Of a stretch of 64,000 nt of DNA, positions 60,841 to 64,000 are shown piece after piece. A program made the translations under genes and the position numbers. How positions within the stretch are numbered: position 1 is the first letter of the stretch; each line of letters begins with the position of its first letter. Below the pieces are notes generated by a model. It was given only the letters and a program-made list of their open reading frames with translations, was not told the origin of the DNA and did not search any database. Origin of the DNA: Mycobacterium sp. JS623. GTDB taxonomy: Bacteria; Actinomycetota; Actinomycetes; Mycobacteriales; Mycobacteriaceae. The DNA lies in contig NC_019966.1 of assembly GCF_000328565.1 (NCBI RefSeq), forward strand, positions 2,046,001-2,110,000, written 5' to 3'.

Positions 60841-61899
60841 ATGGTGACTTCGGGCTTGGCGGTGCCGTCGACTATTGAGGACATCACCGCGCAGTGGCTG
60901 ACCGCCGCGCTCGACGGCGGCATGGTCACCGATGTTCGGGCCGAGAGGATCGCCGAAGACTCGGGATTCTCCTCGTTGCTGTATCGCCTTCACCTCGTAG
61001 GCGACGGCGTGCCGTCGAGCGTCATCGTCAAGCTGCCCGCCCAGTCGGAAGCACGGGGCGCCATGGAGATACTGGGCGGCTATCAGCGCGAGTTGTCCTT
61101 CTATCGGTATGTGGCAGGCAGCGCGCCAATCCAAACGCCGCATGTTCACACCGCGCGTATGGTCGACGGTTCTGCCGACTTTGTCTTGGTGCTCGAGGAT
61201 CTGTGCGACTGGGACAACGCCAACCATCTCGCGGGTCTGTCGTTGAATCGCGCCCGAATGTGCATCGAGCAACTTGCGGGCTTGCACGCCTGGTCGACCG
61301 ACCGCAGGAATACCGCTGTGCTAGAGGCGTTCCCGAGTATCGACACACCGATCGCGCGCGATCTGCTGGTACCCGCCTTCGGGCCGGGCTGGCAGATTTA
61401 CCTCGACAAGTCGTCGGCACGCGTTTCGTCGGCGGTCGCGGGTTTCGCTGAACGGTTCACCGAGGCCGCGGGCCAAGCGCTGGACGCACTATCCGCACGC
61501 TCCATGCTTCTGCATGGCGACATCAGGGCCGACAACATGTTCTTCGACGGTGATCGACTCAAGGTGGTGGATTTCCAGTTCGCCGCGCGCGGCGCGGGTG
61601 CCGCCGACATCGCCTACCTGGTCAGCCAGGGACTGCCGACCGAGGTGCGCCGCGGTCACGACAAGGCGCTGGTATGCGAATACCTCGCGTACCTGAGTGC
61701 AGACGGCGTCACCGATTATTCGGTCGACGAGGCGTGGCGCCATTACCGATTCGCCGTGGCGTACCTGTTGGTCCTTCCAGTAATCACCCTGAACGGGTGG
61801 GACGCCATGCCGGAGCGCTCCCGCGCCCTGTGCCTGACGCTCACGGAACGGGCGGTGGCGACCATCGACGACATTGACGCACTGGCGGTATTCGGCTGA
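60841..61899 (+). CDS. Aminoglycoside-phosphotransferase-fold kinase
   Basis: 352-residue APH/choline-kinase-fold protein. Catalytic loop LLHGDIRADNMFF (HGDxxxxN), metal aspartate in KVVDFQFAARG, lysine in SVIVKLPAQSE. Such kinases near fatty-acid genes recall the APH domain of ACAD10/11, which phosphorylates 4-hydroxyacyl-CoA; that role here is inference. ATG at 60841 with GGGAGG very close; GTG at 60844 has better spacing. First gene of a three-gene operon, coupled to the next by TGATG. Confidence 0.85.
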   Translation: MVTSGLAVPSTIEDITAQWLTAALDGGMVTDVRAERIAEDSGFSSLLYRLHLVGDGVPSSVIVKLPAQSEARGAMEILGGYQRELSFYRYVAGSAPIQTPHVHTARMVDGSADFVLVLEDLCDWDNANHLAGLSLNRARMCIEQLAGLHAWSTDRRNTAVLEAFPSIDTPIARDLLVPAFGPGWQIYLDKSSARVSSAVAGFAERFTEAAGQALDALSARSMLLHGDIRADNMFFDGDRLKVVDFQFAARGAGAADIAYLVSQGLPTEVRRGHDKALVCEYLAYLSADGVTDYSVDEAWRHYRFAVAYLLVLPVITLNGWDAMPERSRALCLTLTERAVATIDDIDALAVFG

Positions 61900-62270
61900 T
61901 GCGGACTGCTCGTGAAGTGGTGGAGCTGTACAACCTCGTCGTCTGGAATAAGCGTGATTACGCCCTTGCCGAAGAGCTGTTGGGCGACACGGTGATCCGC
62001 CACGAGGTGGGGGAGGCCAAGACGCTCACCCATGAAGAGGCAGTGAATCGAATCGTCGACATGTGGGAAGTGTCGGAGGAACTTCGCTTTGATCTGAACC
62101 TCGTCGTTGCCGGTGACGACGAGGAACATGTTGCCATCGTCTACGAGTCATCGATAAAGCTGAAGGACGGCACCGAAACCACCGTCGGCAGCATGGAGAT
62201 CTTCCGCGTAACCGACGGCAGGATCATTGAAGTCTGGAACTGCGGCTACAAGCAAGGAGTCTGGGCGTGA
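61899..62270 (+). CDS. SnoaL/NTF2-like protein
   Basis: 123-residue alpha+beta barrel of the SnoaL/ketosteroid-isomerase-like group: REVVELYNLVVWNKRDYALA at the start, conserved SMEIFRVTDGRIIEVWNCG at the end. Function ranges from isomerase and cyclase to simple binding. Coupled on both sides (TGATG, then GTGA), so it acts with the kinase-like and LLM proteins. No catalytic residues can be assigned with confidence. Confidence 0.8.
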   Translation: MRTAREVVELYNLVVWNKRDYALAEELLGDTVIRHEVGEAKTLTHEEAVNRIVDMWEVSEELRFDLNLVVAGDDEEHVAIVYESSIKLKDGTETTVGSMEIFRVTDGRIIEVWNCGYKQGVWA

Positions 62271-63310
62271 CCGAACGCGTGCTCGATGAGCTTGGCTACT
62301 ACCTGTTGGCCGGAGCCGGCGGGGAAGGCCCGGCGACGTTGATGGACGAGGCACGCCGCGGCGAGCAGTTGGGCTTCGGCACCGCGTTCATCTCGGAGCG
62401 GTGGAATGTCAAGGAGGCGTCCTCGCTCGTCGGCGCCGCGTGCGCGGTCACGAACCGAATCCAAATCGCCACGGCGGCAACGAATCACAACACCCGTCAT
62501 CCGCTGATCACCGGGTCGTGGGCGACAACCATGCATCGTCTGTCTGGTGGACGCTTCACACTAGGCATCGGACGCGGCGTCGCCGCGATGTACGGCGCGT
62601 TCGGCATACCATCGGTGACCACCGCGCAGATGGAGGATTTCGCGCAGGTCATGCGGCGGCTGTGGCACGGGGAGCTGATCTTCAACCACGACGGACCGAT
62701 CGGCAAATACCCGGTGCTGTTCCTCGATCCCGACTTCAACGAGAACATCCGGCTGGCTCTCGTCGCGTTCGGCCCTCAGACGTTGGCGCTCGGTGGACGG
62801 GCCTTTGACGACGTCATCCTGCACACCTATTTCACGCCGGAGACACTGCAGCGGTGCGTGAAGACGGTGAAGAGCGCCGCGGAGAAGGCCGGCCGCGACC
62901 CGGACAGCGTGCGGGTGTGGTCGTGTTTCGCGACGGTCGGCGACCACCTGCCCGAGGAACTGCGGTTGAAGAAGACCGTCGCGCGGCTGGCGACCTACCT
63001 GCAGGGCTACGGCGATCTGATGGTGACAACGAACGGCTGGGATCCAGCGGTGCTGCAACGCTTCCGGGCGGATTCCGTCGTGACGTCGGTCGCCGGCGGG
63101 ATCGATCACAAGGCCACACCTGAGCAGATCGAACACATCGCTGGGTTGATACCCGATGAGTGGTTGGAGCCGTCGGCAACCGGATCGGCCCAGCAGTGTG
63201 TCGACCGGATCCGCGAAGAGTTCGACTACGGCGCCGACGCGCTGATCATGCACGGCGCCACTCCGGACGAACTCGAGCCGATCGTCCACGCCTACCGCGC
63301 GAGCGAGTGA
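62267..63310 (+). CDS. LLM class F420-dependent oxidoreductase
   Basis: 347-residue luciferase-like protein of the TIGR03857-type F420 group. Family blocks: GEQLGFGTAFISERWN, ATAATNHNTRHPLIT, GRFTLGIGRGVAAMYGAFG, and LIMHGATPDELEPIVHAYR at the end. It would reduce or oxidise a small molecule with F420. GTG at 62267 overlaps the SnoaL stop. Third gene of the operon. Its end lies in the left arm of the shared terminator. Confidence 0.9.
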   Translation: MTERVLDELGYYLLAGAGGEGPATLMDEARRGEQLGFGTAFISERWNVKEASSLVGAACAVTNRIQIATAATNHNTRHPLITGSWATTMHRLSGGRFTLGIGRGVAAMYGAFGIPSVTTAQMEDFAQVMRRLWHGELIFNHDGPIGKYPVLFLDPDFNENIRLALVAFGPQTLALGGRAFDDVILHTYFTPETLQRCVKTVKSAAEKAGRDPDSVRVWSCFATVGDHLPEELRLKKTVARLATYLQGYGDLMVTTNGWDPAVLQRFRADSVVTSVAGGIDHKATPEQIEHIAGLIPDEWLEPSATGSAQQCVDRIREEFDYGADALIMHGATPDELEPIVHAYRASE

Positions 63311-63359
63311 TTTCGGCGCGCTTGAAGACGATGAGCGGGCGTAAACGCGCCGAAATCAC
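63307..63359. terminator. Bidirectional hairpin between convergent genes
   Basis: Left arm GTGATTTCGGCGCG (63307-63320) and its exact complement (63346-63359) enclose a 25-base loop. It covers the TGA of the LLM gene and the stop of the carboxyltransferase, so it can end both transcripts. The long loop and GC stem without T-tract are typical of mycobacterial terminators. Confidence 0.6.
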
Positions 63360-64000
63360 GGAAAGATGACCGTGCGGGACACCGGTTCCGCGGCTGCCTG
63401 CCTGGCGTAGAGGCCCCGCTGGAGCGCGGACAGCAAGGCGTTGCGTGTCTCCTCGGGATGAATGAGGTCGTCGAAGCCGAGGTGGCTCGCCGAGCGGAAC
63501 GATGCCTCGACTTCCGCCTTGCGCAGCTTGGATTCCACATCCTCGGCGGCGTGTGCGGCCTTACTCAAAGCGGCGGCGCTCATCGCTCCCATTGTTGCGC
63601 CGGGGTAGGCGAACGTCGCGCTCTGGTTGTCGAATCCCAACAGCGACATCACCATTGACCCGAAGCCGTAGGCCTTCCGCAGCGTCACATGCAGCTTGAG
63701 CGTCGTCGCGGCGGTCTGTGCGGCGAACATCCTGGCGCCGCTGCGCAATACCCCGCTCTTCTCGGACCGGCTGCCGGGCAGCATCCCCGGGTTGTCCGCG
63801 AGGAACACGATCGGCAGGTGGAACGAGTCGGCTACCGTGATGAAATGCGCTGCCTTGTCGGCGGCGTCGGCGTCGATGGAACCGGCGATCACCTGTGGCT
63901 GGTTGGCCACCACCGCGACGGGATGCCCGCCGAGATGGGCGAGCGCGCAGATGATCGCGGGCCCGAACTTCGGCTGCACCTCGAACCAGCCTCGCGCGTC
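63356..64000 (-). CDS. Acyl-CoA carboxylase beta subunit, N-terminus beyond window
   Basis: The last 215 codons of a biotin-dependent carboxyltransferase (AccD type) that moves carboxyl from biotin to an acyl-CoA. Seen: HLGGHPVAVVANQPQVIAGSID, LPIVFLADNPGMLPGSRSEK, KAYGFGSMVMSLLGFDNQ and FAYPGATMGAMSAAA, all normal for the C-terminal half. Whether it is a dedicated or a general acyl-CoA carboxylase cannot be told from this part. Confidence 0.9.
   Translation of the reverse strand, partial: DARGWFEVQPKFGPAIICALAHLGGHPVAVVANQPQVIAGSIDADAADKAAHFITVADSFHLPIVFLADNPGMLPGSRSEKSGVLRSGARMFAAQTAATTLKLHVTLRKAYGFGSMVMSLLGFDNQSATFAYPGATMGAMSAAALSKAAHAAEDVESKLRKAEVEASFRSASHLGFDDLIHPEETRNALLSALQRGLYARQAAAEPVSRTVIFP

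Noticed and set aside
1..64000. Prophage, insertion sequence or genomic-island borders
   Set aside because: No transposase, integrase, tRNA end or direct repeat pair is visible; stumps alone do not prove mobility.

Overview
The window is GC-rich actinobacterial DNA and is almost certainly mycobacterial (Mycolicibacterium-like). The evidence is a GAF-GGDEF-EAL protein next to a ThiF/nitroreductase fusion (the Rv1354c-Rv1355c pair of M. tuberculosis), a PurU and an Rv0130/HtdZ-like hydratase close to the M. tuberculosis sequences, a CYP136-like P450, a DesA-type acyl-ACP desaturase, an F420-type LLM oxidoreductase, a mycofactocin-type SDR, and many -10 elements lying 6-7 nt before an RTG start, as in mycobacterial leaderless genes. 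I see no tRNA, rRNA, CRISPR array, insertion sequence or phage gene.

Layout. 1-6.1 kb: a cut flavin monooxygenase, an LLM oxidoreductase, an EamA exporter over the stump of a xanthine-dehydrogenase-type gene, and a pair of acyl-CoA dehydrogenases. 6.3-9.7 kb: a PAS protein, two TetR regulators of the gamma-butyrolactone-receptor (ScbR) type with palindromes at their starts, and a short FAD-binding protein. 9.6-14.4 kb: a three-gene operon of an acyltransferase-like protein, a ThiF/nitroreductase fusion and a bifunctional c-di-GMP enzyme. 14.9-16.3 kb: purU and htdZ. 16.3-23.8 kb: two divergent beta-oxidation operons around a long inverted repeat, then a GntR regulator and a CYP136-like P450.

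23.7-58.8 kb is the main feature. It is a catabolic block of about 30 genes in ten operons: six crotonases, five acyl-CoA ligases, a dehydrogenase pair, two thiolase-type proteins (one with a DUF35 partner), two full amidohydrolases and one stump, a DHDPS-type lyase, a CoA-transferase, a P450, SDRs, two aldehyde dehydrogenases, a Rieske oxygenase, and thioesterases. Nine copies of one 19-bp palindrome (consensus TACTGTAA-N3-TTACAGTA) lie 20-55 nt before the first gene of every operon. I read this as one regulon under a TetR repressor. Two paralogous TetR genes sit inside the block, one of them frameshifted. A chain P450 or Rieske hydroxylation, alcohol and aldehyde oxidation, CoA ligation, paired dehydrogenation, hydration/isomerisation and thiolysis or retro-aldol cleavage can be drawn, but the substrate is unknown; a terpenoid or steroid-like alicyclic compound fits best.

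58.9-64 kb: a DesA-like desaturase behind its own palindrome, a hydrolase stump, a TetR divergent from a kinase-like/SnoaL/F420-LLM operon, and the end of an acyl-CoA carboxylase gene.

Three genes in the block (TetR 51.1 kb, aldehyde dehydrogenase 53.6 kb, Rieske 58.5 kb) are each broken by a single-base frameshift. This is either early decay or sequencing error and must be resolved before the pathway is called functional.
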